35,570 nucleotides of DNA from Actinomycetes bacterium (GCA_035489715.1 DATHAP010000191.1:1-35570), one strand, 5' to 3'. Shown: positions 20,182-28,738, numbered from the stretch's first letter. A program made the numbers and translations. Notes: generated by a model not told the origin, from the sequence alone.

Positions 20182-21327
20182 GTGGGACCGGCTCGGGACG
20201 CGGTGGTCGTCGACGCGGTGCGCACCCCGGTGGGACGTCGCGGCGGCGGGCTGGCCGGCGTCCACCCGGTGGACCTGTCCGCGCACGTCCTGGAGGCACT
20301 CGCCGCCCGCACCGGTCTTGACCCGGCCGTCGTCGACGACGTCGTGTGGGGCTGCGTCTCCCAGACCGGTGAACAGGCCGTCAACGTCGCCCGCAACGCG
20401 GTCCTCGCAGCGGGATGGCCCGAGGACGTGGTCGGGATGACTGTCGACCGGCAGTGCGGGTCCTCGCAGCAGGCGGTGCACGTGGCGGCCGCGGGCGTGG
20501 TGGCCGGGCACTACGACGTCGCGGTCGCCGGCGGGGTCGAGTCGATGAGCCGGGTGCCCATGCTGTGCACCATCACCCAGGGGCCCGGCCTGCCCTTCGG
20601 CCCCCGGATGAGCGCCCGCTACGACGACGGGCTGGTCCCGCAGGGCGTGAGCGCCGAGATCGTGGCCGAGCGCTGGGCGCTGTCCCGCACCGACGTCGAT
20701 CAGATCGCCGTACGCAGCCACGCCCGGGCGGCCGAGGCCACCGACAGCGGCTCGGTCGAGCCGGAGCTGGCCCCGGTCGCCGGTGTGGCGGTCGACGAGG
20801 GCATCCGCCGCGGCACCGACCTCGAGACCCTGGCCGGGCTGCGCACGGTGTTCCGCGAGGACGGCGTGGTCACGGCCGGCAACTCGTCGCAGATCTCCGA
20901 CGGTGCCGCCGCGCTGCTGGTGACGACAAGCGAGGTGGCGGCCCGGCACGGCTGGCGTCCGCTGGCCCGGGTGCACGCCGTGTCCCGAGCAGGCGTCGAC
21001 CCGGTCACCATGCTGACGGCTCCGATCGCGGCGACGGCGCGGGTGCTGCAGCGGGCCGGGCTCGGCCTGGACGAGATCGACGTGTTCGAGGTGAACGAGG
21101 CGTTCGGGTCGGTCGTCGGGGCCTGGCTGGCGGAGACCGGGGCCGACCCGGCGCGGGTCAACCCGCGCGGAGGAGCCATCGCCCTGGGCCACCCGCTCGG
21201 CGGCTCCGGCGCCCGGCTGATGACGACGCTCCTGCACCACCTGGCTGCCACCGGCGGGCGGTGGGGGCTGCAGACGATGTGCGAGGGCGGCGGGATGGCC
21301 GACGCCACGGTCCTGGAGCGGCTCTAG
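20182..21327 (+). CDS. Acetyl-CoA acetyltransferase (thiolase)
   Basis: Thiolases exchange acyl groups between CoA thioesters, either ending beta-oxidation cycles or forming acetoacetyl-CoA. This 381-residue protein has the full active site: nucleophile C92 in DRQCGSSQQAV, H337 in GGAIALGHPLGGSGAR, and C367 in the terminal CEGGGMADATVLERL. The CEGGGMA ending is typical of degradative thiolases. GTG at 20182 follows AGGAGG inside the end of the rhomboid gene, so it may be co-expressed. It is not part of the conserved mycobacterial origin gene order and looks like a lineage-specific addition; its pathway cannot be told from context. Confidence 0.93.
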   Translation: MGPARDAVVVDAVRTPVGRRGGGLAGVHPVDLSAHVLEALAARTGLDPAVVDDVVWGCVSQTGEQAVNVARNAVLAAGWPEDVVGMTVDRQCGSSQQAVHVAAAGVVAGHYDVAVAGGVESMSRVPMLCTITQGPGLPFGPRMSARYDDGLVPQGVSAEIVAERWALSRTDVDQIAVRSHARAAEATDSGSVEPELAPVAGVAVDEGIRRGTDLETLAGLRTVFREDGVVTAGNSSQISDGAAALLVTTSEVAARHGWRPLARVHAVSRAGVDPVTMLTAPIAATARVLQRAGLGLDEIDVFEVNEAFGSVVGAWLAETGADPARVNPRGGAIALGHPLGGSGARLMTTLLHHLAATGGRWGLQTMCEGGGMADATVLERL

Positions 21328-21332
21328 GCGGG

Positions 21333-21364
21333 TTGTCCACATTGGGGACAACGGGTGTGGACGG
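21333..21364. promoter_or_regulatory. Cluster of three DnaA-box-like sites outside the origin
   Basis: TTGTCCACA (21333-21341, perfect, plus strand), TGGGGACAA (21343-21351, minus-strand TTGTCCCCA) and TGTGGACGG (21356-21364, minus-strand CCGTCCACA) are packed into 32 bp. The site is between the convergent thiolase and crgA genes, so it is not a promoter region. It could titrate DnaA or be an auxiliary initiation element. Confidence 0.6.
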
Positions 21365-21432
21365 ATTACACCGGTGTGTTTCGGCTGGTCAGCCCGTGTT
21401 CGCCGGGCGGACGGGTGCCGGTGGCCGCCCGT

Positions 21433-21684
21433 TCACTTCCAGCGGGTCGACAGGATGAAGCCGACGACGATGAGACCGAAGCCGATCGCCATGTTCCACA
21501 GGCCGATGCTGCCGATCGGGTAGTCGGTCTGGGTGACGTAGTACACGACCACCCAGAGCAGGCCGACCACGAAGCAGGTGACCATGAGGGGGGCGAGCCA
21601 GCGCGGGCTGCCGATGCGTACCGCGTCGGAGCGCTCGTTGGGCGGGGTGAACGCGAAGCGGCGGCGGCTGCGGGACTTGGGCAC
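21433..21684 (-). CDS. crgA: Cell division protein CrgA
   Basis: CrgA is a small actinobacterial membrane protein that interacts with FtsZ, FtsI and other divisome parts and influences septum formation. The 83-residue product begins MPKSRSRRRFAFTPPNERSD, has two membrane helices (about 30-50 and 61-79) and ends ILSTRWK, all typical. GTG at 21684 has GAGAGG upstream; the longer frame lacks family similarity. It reads leftward, convergent with the thiolase and divergent from the DUF881 gene, as in M. tuberculosis (Rv0011c/Rv0012). Confidence 0.96.
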   Translation of the reverse strand: MPKSRSRRRFAFTPPNERSDAVRIGSPRWLAPLMVTCFVVGLLWVVVYYVTQTDYPIGSIGLWNMAIGFGLIVVGFILSTRWK

Positions 21685-21857
21685 CGGACCTCTCTCTTCC
21701 TTGCTCGGCGGCGGCAGGGCGCCGACTGTGTCGACCAGCGCGGCCATCGCCCGGACGGCACCAACGGCGGCGCTCGTTCGTCGGTTAGCGTACGGGCGCG
21801 GGCCTCGAGGAGGTCAGCGTAGCGGCGGGACGGCCCCGCCCGGGGCGGGAGGTGAGC

Positions 21858-22580
21858 GTGTCCGTCGTGTGGCGCGTCGCTGCTCCCGTCGCGTTCGCCA
21901 CCGCCGGCATCCTGTTCGCGACCAGCGCGGGCGTCTCGCAGGGTGCCGACCTGCGCGGCGGGTCGCGCAGCGACCTGGCCGACCTGATCCGGGCCGAGCA
22001 GAGCCGCGCGGACGACACCTCGGAGCGGGTGGACCGGCTGCGCCAGGAGGTCCGGGTCGCCACCGAGCAGGCGGGCACGACCGACCGCCGGGTCGCCGCC
22101 GTGGCGCGCCGCTCGCGGGCCCTCGAGCTGGTGGCCGGCACCAGGGCGGTCCGCGGGCCAGGCCTGCGGGTCACGCTGGACGACGCGCCCCGGTCCGGTG
22201 ACCGGGTCCTGCCCGAGGACACCAGCCCGGACGACCTGGTGGTCCACCAGCAGGACCTCCAGGCGGTCGTCAACGCGCTGTGGGCGGGTGGCGCCGAGGC
22301 GCTGCAGATCATGGACCAGCGGGTGGTCAGCACCAGCGCGGTCCGGTGCGTGGGCGCCACGCTGATCCTCCAAGGCCGGCTCTACTCTCCGCCCTACCAC
22401 GTCACGGCCATCGGCGACCCCCAGCGGCTGTCCGAGGCCCTGGACACCTCTCCGGGAGTGCAGCTGTACCTCTACTACGCCGACACGTACGGCCTCGACT
22501 ACGGGACCGAGGAGCTGGACGACGTACGACTGCCGGGCTATGACGGATCGCTCGACCTCCTGCACGCAGGACCGGGGTGA
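21858..22580 (+). CDS. DUF881 family membrane-anchored protein
   Basis: A 240-residue protein with one N-terminal membrane helix (about 8-24), then a coiled-coil region rich in Arg/Glu (40-85), then the DUF881 domain. The domain includes VRGPGLRVTLDDAP, VVHQQDLQAVVNALWAGGAEALQIMDQRVVS and VLIL-like strands. DUF881 proteins sit beside sortase or division genes in Gram-positives; their function is unknown. GTG at 21858 is preferred because GGGAGG lies five bases upstream; GTG at 21852 overlaps that motif and would add two residues. It overlaps the sortase gene by four bases. Confidence 0.93.
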   Translation: MSVVWRVAAPVAFATAGILFATSAGVSQGADLRGGSRSDLADLIRAEQSRADDTSERVDRLRQEVRVATEQAGTTDRRVAAVARRSRALELVAGTRAVRGPGLRVTLDDAPRSGDRVLPEDTSPDDLVVHQQDLQAVVNALWAGGAEALQIMDQRVVSTSAVRCVGATLILQGRLYSPPYHVTAIGDPQRLSEALDTSPGVQLYLYYADTYGLDYGTEELDDVRLPGYDGSLDLLHAGPG

Positions 22581-23254
22581 GCGCCGTCCGCACCGCGACG
22601 CGCGGCGTCGGTGAGCTGTTCGTCACCGCCGGCCTGGTGCTGCTGCTCTTCGTCACCTACCAGCTGGTGTGGACCAACTTCGAGGCCAACCGCGCGCAGG
22701 ACGGGGTCAGCGACCAGATCCGCGACGACTGGCAGCGCCCCGCGGCGAGCGGCCGGACCGGTGCCGTGGGGCGGGTCACCGACTTCGGCGAGGGCTTCGC
22801 GTTCATGCACATCCCCCGGCTCGGCAGGAGGTACTCGGTGCCGGTGGTGGAGGGCGTGTCGCTCGACGACCTGGCGAAGGGCGTCGGGCACTACCCCAAG
22901 ACCGTGCTCCCGGGTGAGGTGGGCAACTTCGCCGTCGCCGGCCACCGGGCCACCCACGGGGAGCCGTTCGCCTACCTGGACGAGGTGCGCAAGGGCGACG
23001 CCGTCGTGGTCGAGACCCAGGAGGACTGGTACGTCTACGTGATCGACCGCACCAAGATCGTGCAGCCCACCGACACGTGGGTCATCGAGCCGGTCCCGGG
23101 CCGGCCGGACGCCGTCCCCACCGAACGACTGATCACGCTCACCACGTGCAACCCGCGCTGGGCGTCGACCGAGCGGCTGATCGTCTGGGGGCACCTGGAC
23201 AGCCGCCGGTCCAAGGCTGCGGGACAGCCCGCCGAGCTGCGGGCGGACGCCTGA
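22577..23254 (+). CDS. Class E sortase
   Basis: Sortases cleave a sorting motif (LAxTG-like for class E) and join surface proteins to peptidoglycan. The 225-residue protein has an N-terminal membrane helix (about 12-30) and the sortase barrel. The full triad is visible: H123 in AVAGHRATHG, C191 in LTTCNPRW and R200 in STERLIVWG. The GTG start overlaps the DUF881 stop (GTGA), and its TGA overlaps the next ATG (TGATG). No substrate with an obvious sorting signal is encoded in this window. Confidence 0.95.
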   Translation: MSAVRTATRGVGELFVTAGLVLLLFVTYQLVWTNFEANRAQDGVSDQIRDDWQRPAASGRTGAVGRVTDFGEGFAFMHIPRLGRRYSVPVVEGVSLDDLAKGVGHYPKTVLPGEVGNFAVAGHRATHGEPFAYLDEVRKGDAVVVETQEDWYVYVIDRTKIVQPTDTWVIEPVPGRPDAVPTERLITLTTCNPRWASTERLIVWGHLDSRRSKAAGQPAELRADA

Positions 23255-23412
23255 TGTACGCGTGGATCTGGCGTCACCTGCCCGGCTCGCTGCCGTTCCG
23301 GATCGTGCTCGCCGCGGCGATCGTCGTCGCCGTCGTGCTGCTGCTCTTCACCCGGGTCTTCCCCTGGGCCGAGCAGTCGCTGCCGTTCCTCAAGGTCACG
23401 GTCGATGAGTGA
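23254..23412 (+). CDS. Small single-pass membrane protein (52 residues)
   Basis: The ATG at 23254 overlaps the sortase stop by one base. The product begins MYAWIWRHLPGSLPFRIVL, has one long hydrophobic helix (about 15-34), then VFPWAEQSLPFLKVTVDE. Similar short proteins with W-I-W-R and F-P-W motifs occur between sortase and pabA/trpG in other actinobacteria. Function is unknown. It overlaps the pabA/trpG start by eight bases, so the cluster DUF881-sortase-this gene-pabA is tightly coupled. Confidence 0.85.
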   Translation: MYAWIWRHLPGSLPFRIVLAAAIVVAVVLLLFTRVFPWAEQSLPFLKVTVDE

Positions 23413-24070
23413 GGGCCCGAGCATGACGTCCCCGACCCCTGCTAGCAGCCTGCGGATCCTCGTCGTCGACAACTACGACAGCTTCGTCTTCAACCTCGTG
23501 CAGTACCTCGCCCAGCTGGGTGCCGACTGCACGGTGCTGCGCAACGACGAGGTGGGGCCGGACGAGGCGCTGGGCTACGACGGTGTCCTGCTCAGCCCCG
23601 GCCCCGGCACGCCGGAACGCGCCGGCGCCTGCATCGACATCGTCCGGGGGTGCGCCGGAACGGTCCCGGTGCTCGGCGTCTGCCTGGGGCACCAGGCGAT
23701 CGCGGCTGCCTACGGCGCCATCGTCGAGCAGGCTCCGGAGCTGCTGCACGGCAAGACCAGCGCGGTGCTGCACGAGGGGGCGGGCGTGCTCGCCGGGCTG
23801 CCCAGCCCCTTCACCGCGACCCGCTACCACTCGCTGTCCGTCCGACCGGACTCGCTCCCGCCCGAGCTCGAGGTCACCGGCCGCACCGAGGGCGGTGTCG
23901 TGATGGCGCTGCGCCACCGCGACCTGGCCCTCGAGGGCGTGCAGTTCCACCCCGAGTCGGTCCTGACCGAGGGCGGCCACCGGCTGCTCGCGTCCTGGCT
24001 GGTCGCGTGCGGTGACCCGGCGGCGGCGGCGCGGGCCGAGGGCCTGGCGCCGGTGGTCCGCAGCGCCTAG
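23405..24070 (+). CDS. pabA: Glutamine amidotransferase, anthranilate/aminodeoxychorismate synthase component II
   Basis: This class I amidotransferase subunit releases ammonia from glutamine for anthranilate (TrpG) or 4-amino-4-deoxychorismate (PabA) synthesis. The 221-residue protein has ILVVDNYDSFVFNLVQYL, the oxyanion segment LSPGPGTPE, nucleophile C93 in GVCLGHQAI, and H182/E184 in VQFHPES. Sequence cannot separate TrpG from PabA; M. tuberculosis calls this locus trpG. The first ATG (23405) overlaps the preceding gene; ATG at 23423 with GAGGG upstream is the alternative and would drop six residues. Its TAG stop shares CTAG with the pknB stop. Confidence 0.93.
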   Translation: MSEGPSMTSPTPASSLRILVVDNYDSFVFNLVQYLAQLGADCTVLRNDEVGPDEALGYDGVLLSPGPGTPERAGACIDIVRGCAGTVPVLGVCLGHQAIAAAYGAIVEQAPELLHGKTSAVLHEGAGVLAGLPSPFTATRYHSLSVRPDSLPPELEVTGRTEGGVVMALRHRDLALEGVQFHPESVLTEGGHRLLASWLVACGDPAAAARAEGLAPVVRSA

Positions 24071-25809
24071 GGCACCACCGAGGTCGACGGCGAGCTGGTG
24101 TCCGTCGGTGTCGGCGTCGGCGTCGGTGTGGGTGTCTCGGTGGGCGTCGGGGGCGCCTCGGCGACGGTGTAGGTCACCGTGGACCCGAGCCGGCGGGCCT
24201 CGCCGGCTCCGGGCGACTGGGAGACCACGGTGCCCGGGGCCGCCTGGTCGGTCTCCTCGGTGCGCTCCGACGGCTGGAACCCGGCGTCCTCGATCTCGGC
24301 CGCCGCCTGGTCCCCGGAGAGGCCGGTGACGTCAGGCACCCGGTTCTGGCCGCTCGCGTAGCGGATGTCGACCGTGCTGCCCTCGGGGACGGTCTCGCCC
24401 TCACCCGGCTCCACCCGCCGCACCGTCCCCTGCGGGTCCTTCGACGGGACCGGGGTGGTGTCGCCGACCTTCAGGCCGGCCTCGCGCAGCGCTTGCGACG
24501 CCTCGTCGAGGCTGAGCCCGACGATCTGCGGCACGCTGGTCTCGGCGACGCCGGCCGAGACGGTCACGTCGACGGTGTCGCCCTCCTCGACCTCGGTGGC
24601 CGACTCGGGTGTCTGGTCGATGATGTTGCCCTCGGGGACCTGCTCGTCCTCCTCCTCGGTGACCTCGCCCAGCTCGAGGTTGACCGCCTGCAGCTCGTTG
24701 CGCGCCTGCTGCGCGGTCAGCCCGGTGACGTCCGGCACCCGCACGGTCTCCCCGCCGCCCCCGGAGAAGATCTCGCGGCCGAACAGCGCGGCGAGCACGA
24801 AGACGGCGATGACGGCCAGGGCCAGCAGCGCGTAGCCGAACGCCCGGCCGCCCTTGCGGTCGTCCGGCGGCGTCGCCGCCGGGTAGGTGGCGGTGCCCGG
24901 CAGGACGTCGGTGCGGCCCATCGCCTGGGTGGCGTCCGCGGGGACGACCGGCGCGGCCACGGTCCGGCCGGCCTGGGCGGCCGCGATGTCGCGGCGCATC
25001 TCGTCGGCGGTCTGGTAGCGGCGCTCCCGGTCCTTGGTGAGGGCCTTGAGGACGATCGCGTCGGCGTTGCGCGGCAGGTCCGGATCCACGCTCGACGGCG
25101 GCGCCGGCTCCTCGCGCACGTGCTGGTAGGCGACGGAGACCGGGGAGTCGCCGACGAACGGCGGGCGCCCGGTCAGCAGCTCGTAGAGCAGGCAGCCGGT
25201 GGAGTAGATGTCGCTGCGTGCGTCGACCTGCTCGCCGCGCGCCTGCTCCGGGGAGAGGTACTGCGCCGTGCCGATCACCGCGGAGGTCTGGGTCATCGTG
25301 GCGCCGCTGTCGGCCACGGCGCGGGCGATGCCGAAGTCCATGACCTTCACGTCGCCGGAGCGGGTGAGCATGACGTTGGCCGGCTTGATGTCACGGTGCA
25401 CGATGCCCTGCTGGTGGCTGTAGGCCAGCGCGGCCAGGACCGCGTCGGTGATCTCCATCGCTCGCTCGGGGACCAGCCGGTTGCCGGAGGACAGCAGCTC
25501 GCGCAGCGTCGACCCCTCGACGTACTCCATGACGATGTAGGGCACCGGGTTGCCGGCGAACTCGTCCTCGCCGGTGTCGTAGACGGCGACGATCGCGGGG
25601 TGGTTGAGGGAGGCCGCGGAGTGGGCCTCGCGGCGGAACCGGGCCTGGAACGACGGGTCGCGGGCCAGGTCGGGGCGCAGCATCTTGACGGCGACGGTGC
25701 GGCCCAGCCGGCTGTCACGGCCCAGGTGGACCTCGGCCATGCCTCCGCGTCCCAGCAGCTCCCCGATCTCGTATCGACCGCCCAGCTGCGCCGGCACTGC
25801 GGTGCTCAC
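24067..25809 (-). CDS. pknB: PASTA-domain Ser/Thr protein kinase PknB
   Basis: PknB senses peptidoglycan fragments and phosphorylates growth and division proteins. The 580-residue product has an N-terminal kinase domain: glycine loop GRGGMAEV, K42, HRD with D140, DFG 158-160, and the activation loop TMTQT (171-175), which includes the threonines autophosphorylated in M. tuberculosis PknB. A membrane helix spans about 323-344. Three PASTA repeats begin at VRVPDVTGL, VPQIVGLSL and RVPDVTGLS; M. tuberculosis PknB has four. A Thr-Pro repeat tail follows. The GTG at 25809 overlaps the pknA stop (GTGA). It is last in the fhaA-pknB operon and meets pabA tail-to-tail. Confidence 0.97.
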   Translation of the reverse strand: MSTAVPAQLGGRYEIGELLGRGGMAEVHLGRDSRLGRTVAVKMLRPDLARDPSFQARFRREAHSAASLNHPAIVAVYDTGEDEFAGNPVPYIVMEYVEGSTLRELLSSGNRLVPERAMEITDAVLAALAYSHQQGIVHRDIKPANVMLTRSGDVKVMDFGIARAVADSGATMTQTSAVIGTAQYLSPEQARGEQVDARSDIYSTGCLLYELLTGRPPFVGDSPVSVAYQHVREEPAPPSSVDPDLPRNADAIVLKALTKDRERRYQTADEMRRDIAAAQAGRTVAAPVVPADATQAMGRTDVLPGTATYPAATPPDDRKGGRAFGYALLALAVIAVFVLAALFGREIFSGGGGETVRVPDVTGLTAQQARNELQAVNLELGEVTEEEDEQVPEGNIIDQTPESATEVEEGDTVDVTVSAGVAETSVPQIVGLSLDEASQALREAGLKVGDTTPVPSKDPQGTVRRVEPGEGETVPEGSTVDIRYASGQNRVPDVTGLSGDQAAAEIEDAGFQPSERTEETDQAAPGTVVSQSPGAGEARRLGSTVTYTVAEAPPTPTETPTPTPTPTPTDTSSPSTSVVP

Positions 25810-27293
25810 GCGTCGCCCTTCCTCTTGTCGTTGCCCTTGCCCTTGTCCCCGCCGTTGTCCCCGCCCTTGCCCTTCCCCTTGGTGCCGTCGCCGTTGTCGT
25901 CGTCGGCACCGGGTCCCTGGTCGGGCGTGGCGGCCACCACGTCGAGCGTGACCAGGCTCCCGGCCTCCACCGTCCCGGTGGGTGCGACCCCCTGCACCGT
26001 ACCGACCGGACCGCCTCCAGCCGTGCGTTGGACGTCGACGGTGAGACCGAGTCCTTCGAGCTCGGTGCGCACGTCGGCGACCGAGCGTCCCAGGTAGTCC
26101 TGCTCCGCCACATCGACCGTGGTGGGCGCGGTGGCCTCGGCGGACGTCGGCCGGTCGGCTGCCGAGACCGCCCCGTCGGGGTCGCTGCCGCACGACCGGA
26201 CCAGCAGGAGCACCGCGACGGCCGCGGCCGCGAGCACCAGGGCCGGCACCAGCCAGCGCGGCCGACCGGACGGGTCGGGCAGGCGGAAGCCCGGGTCGGT
26301 GTCGGGGTCGCGCTGGCCGCCGCCAGGAGCGCCCGGGCCACCCCGGGCGGTCCCCGCCGGCGGCGTGTCCGAGCCGGTCGCCACGTGCTCCGGCGTGAGC
26401 ACCCGGGTCACGCCGGTCAGGTCCTCCGCGGGGTCCGCTGCGGCCGGTCCGGTACTCATCGCGCGCAGCGCCAGCGCCTCCGTGCCCAGCCGGCCGGCCG
26501 GTGCCGGCCGGTGCTGCGGGTCCTTGGCCAGCATCCGCATCACCAGGTCGCGGACCGGTGCCGGGACCGTGTCCGGCAGGGCCGGCGGCTCCTTGCTCAC
26601 CTGGGCCAGCGCCACGCTGACCGGGGTGTCGCCGGCGAACGGGCGCCGCCCGGTGAGGCACTCGTAGGCCACGATGCCGAGGGAGTAGACGTCGCTGGCG
26701 GGGGTGACCGAATGACCGCTCGCCTGCTCGGGCGAGATGTAGTAGGCGGTCCCCATGATCGCGCCGGTCTGGGTCAGCGGGACCGAGTTGGCCGCCCGCG
26801 CGATACCGAAGTCGGTGATCTTCACCTCGCCGCCGGGCATGACCAGGATGTTGCCCGGCTTGACGTCGCGGTGGATCACGCCGGCGTCGTGCGCTGCCTG
26901 CAGCCCGAGCGCGGCCTGCCCGACGAGGTGCATGGTGCGGCCCGGGTCGAGCCGGCCCTCCCGGCTGATCAGCGAGGACAGCGGCTCGCCCGGCACGTGC
27001 TCCATCACCAAGAAGGGACTGCCCGGCTCGCCCGGCTGCCCGGCGTCGCCCTCGCCGAAGTCGTAGACGGCGGCGATGTTGGGGTGCGAGAGGTTGGCCG
27101 TGTGCCGGGCCTCGGCCTGGAACCGCGCCAGGAACACCGGGTCGTCTGCGTAGGCGCGGCGGAGGACCTTGACCGCCACCTCGCGGCCGAGCACGTCGTC
27201 CCGGCCGCGCCACACCTCCCCCATGCCGCCGCCGGCGATCCGGTCGACGAGCCGGTAGCGGCCGCCCAGGACGTGGTCCGCCGCGAGGGTCAC
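25806..27293 (-). CDS. pknA: Ser/Thr protein kinase PknA with an extracellular PASTA-like domain
   Basis: The 495-residue protein has a complete kinase domain: GGGMGEV, K42, HRD with D143, DFG 161-163 and activation-loop residues PLTQTGAIMGT. A Pro/Gly-rich juxtamembrane region and a membrane helix (about 347-365) follow. Unlike M. tuberculosis PknA, which lacks PASTA domains, the outside part contains one PASTA-like unit: YLGRSVADVRTELEGLGLTV, then GTVEAGSLVTLDVVAA. A Lys/Gly/Asp tail ends KRKGDA. The GTG overlaps the pbpA stop. It probably works with PknB on division and cell-shape proteins; the extra domain suggests it can sense wall material itself (inference). Confidence 0.95.
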   Translation of the reverse strand: MTLAADHVLGGRYRLVDRIAGGGMGEVWRGRDDVLGREVAVKVLRRAYADDPVFLARFQAEARHTANLSHPNIAAVYDFGEGDAGQPGEPGSPFLVMEHVPGEPLSSLISREGRLDPGRTMHLVGQAALGLQAAHDAGVIHRDVKPGNILVMPGGEVKITDFGIARAANSVPLTQTGAIMGTAYYISPEQASGHSVTPASDVYSLGIVAYECLTGRRPFAGDTPVSVALAQVSKEPPALPDTVPAPVRDLVMRMLAKDPQHRPAPAGRLGTEALALRAMSTGPAAADPAEDLTGVTRVLTPEHVATGSDTPPAGTARGGPGAPGGGQRDPDTDPGFRLPDPSGRPRWLVPALVLAAAAVAVLLLVRSCGSDPDGAVSAADRPTSAEATAPTTVDVAEQDYLGRSVADVRTELEGLGLTVDVQRTAGGGPVGTVQGVAPTGTVEAGSLVTLDVVAATPDQGPGADDDNGDGTKGKGKGGDNGGDKGKGNDKRKGDA

Positions 27294-28738
27294 CGCTGCA
27301 GCACCGCCTCCATGACGGCCCGGGCGATCGGCGCGGCGAGCTGGTTGCCGCTCACCTCCGCGGCGCCGCCGCCGTCCTCGAGCACCACCGCGACGGCCAC
27401 CTGAGCCTCGGTGTCGGACGGCGCGAACGACACGAACCAGGCGTGCGGCTTGCGGCCCTCCCCCTGCTGCGCGGTGCCGGTCTTGCCGGCCACCTTGACG
27501 CCCGGGATCTGCGCGTTGGTGCCGGTGCCTGCGTCGACGACCTGGGTCATCATCTCGGCCAGCTCGGCCGCGGTCTGCGGGCTGATCGCCGTGTCCACCT
27601 CGCGGGGGCGCGCGCTGTCGATGACCGACAGGTCCGGGGCCTGCACCTCCTGCACGAGGTACGGCGCCATGAGCACCCCGCGGTTGGCCACCGCGGCCGC
27701 CACCATCGCCATCTGCAGCGGGGTGGCCCGCACGTCGAACTGGCCGATGGCGGACTGCGCGGTCTGCGGCAGGTCGGGGTCCTCCGGGAAGTAGCTCGCG
27801 ACGCTGCGCATCGGCACCTCGAACGCCTGGTTGAACCCGAACTTCTCGGCCTGCGCGCGGAGCGCGTCGTCGCCGAGCTCGAGTCCGATCTTGCCGAAGG
27901 CCGCGTTGCAGGACCGCATCAGCGCCTCGGTCAGCGTGGGGTCGCCGCCGAAGCAGGGCAGGCCGTCGAAGTTCGGCAGCGGCGCGTCGGTCTGCGGCAG
28001 GTCGAGCGCGGCGCCGCCGTAGACCGGCGAGTCCGGGTTGTAGCGCCCGCTCTCGAGTGCGGCGGCCGAGGTCACGATCTTGAACGTCGAGCCCGGCGGG
28101 TAGGTCTGGCGCAGCGCGCGGTCGAGCATCGGTCGCGACGCCTTGCGGTCCAGCCGCTCGTAGTTGAGGCGCACCTCGGCGGGCGAGTGCGACGCGAGGA
28201 GGTTCGGGTCGTACGACGGGCTGGTCGCCAGCGCGAGGATCGCCCCGGTCGTGGGGTCGATCGCGACGACGGCCCCCCGGCGGCCGGCCAGGCCGTCGAA
28301 CGCTGCCCTCTGGGCCTGCGGGTCCAGGGTGAGGGCGACGCTGCCGCCCTTGGGCGACGCCCCCGTCAGCAGGTCGATGACCCGTCGGACGAACAGCGCG
28401 TCGTCGGTGCCGGCCAGGATCGAGTTGGCCTCCCGCTCGATGCCGCTGGACCCGTAGACCAGCGAGTAGAAGCCGGTCGCCGGTGCATAGAGCTCGCCGT
28501 CGGAGTACCGCCGGAGGTACTTGAGCCGGTCGTCGGTCTCCTCGCTGAAGGCGACCGGCTTGCCCGCGACCAGGATCGGGCCGCGCTCCCGGGAGTACTC
28601 CTCGGCGATCAGCCGCGGGTTGTTGCTGTCGTTGTGCAGGTCCTCGGCGCGGACCACCTGCAGGTAGTTGACGTTGAGCAGCAGCAGCCCGAACAGCAGC
28701 ATGACGGCGACGGACAGCCGGCGCAGCGGTGCGTTCAT
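27290..28738 (-). CDS. pbpA: Class B penicillin-binding protein PbpA (transpeptidase)
   Basis: The enzyme cross-links peptidoglycan and pairs with the adjacent SEDS glycosyltransferase. The 482-residue protein has an N-terminal membrane helix (about 8-23) and a dimerisation region. Its transpeptidase domain has S217-T-F-K220, S276-C-N278 and K419-T-G421 followed by TAQ. The C-terminus is short, as in mycobacterial PbpA. The ATG at 28738 overlaps the rodA stop (ATGA), and the stop overlaps pknA. In M. tuberculosis PbpA is regulated by PknB phosphorylation; the same is plausible here. Confidence 0.97.
   Translation of the reverse strand: MNAPLRRLSVAVMLLFGLLLLNVNYLQVVRAEDLHNDSNNPRLIAEEYSRERGPILVAGKPVAFSEETDDRLKYLRRYSDGELYAPATGFYSLVYGSSGIEREANSILAGTDDALFVRRVIDLLTGASPKGGSVALTLDPQAQRAAFDGLAGRRGAVVAIDPTTGAILALATSPSYDPNLLASHSPAEVRLNYERLDRKASRPMLDRALRQTYPPGSTFKIVTSAAALESGRYNPDSPVYGGAALDLPQTDAPLPNFDGLPCFGGDPTLTEALMRSCNAAFGKIGLELGDDALRAQAEKFGFNQAFEVPMRSVASYFPEDPDLPQTAQSAIGQFDVRATPLQMAMVAAAVANRGVLMAPYLVQEVQAPDLSVIDSARPREVDTAISPQTAAELAEMMTQVVDAGTGTNAQIPGVKVAGKTGTAQQGEGRKPHAWFVSFAPSDTEAQVAVAVVLEDGGGAAEVSGNQLAAPIARAVMEAVLQR

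Noticed and set aside
24099-24150. GTCGG-type hexamer repeats resembling a minisatellite
   Set aside because: These encode the Thr-Pro tail of PknB; the repeat is explained by the protein.
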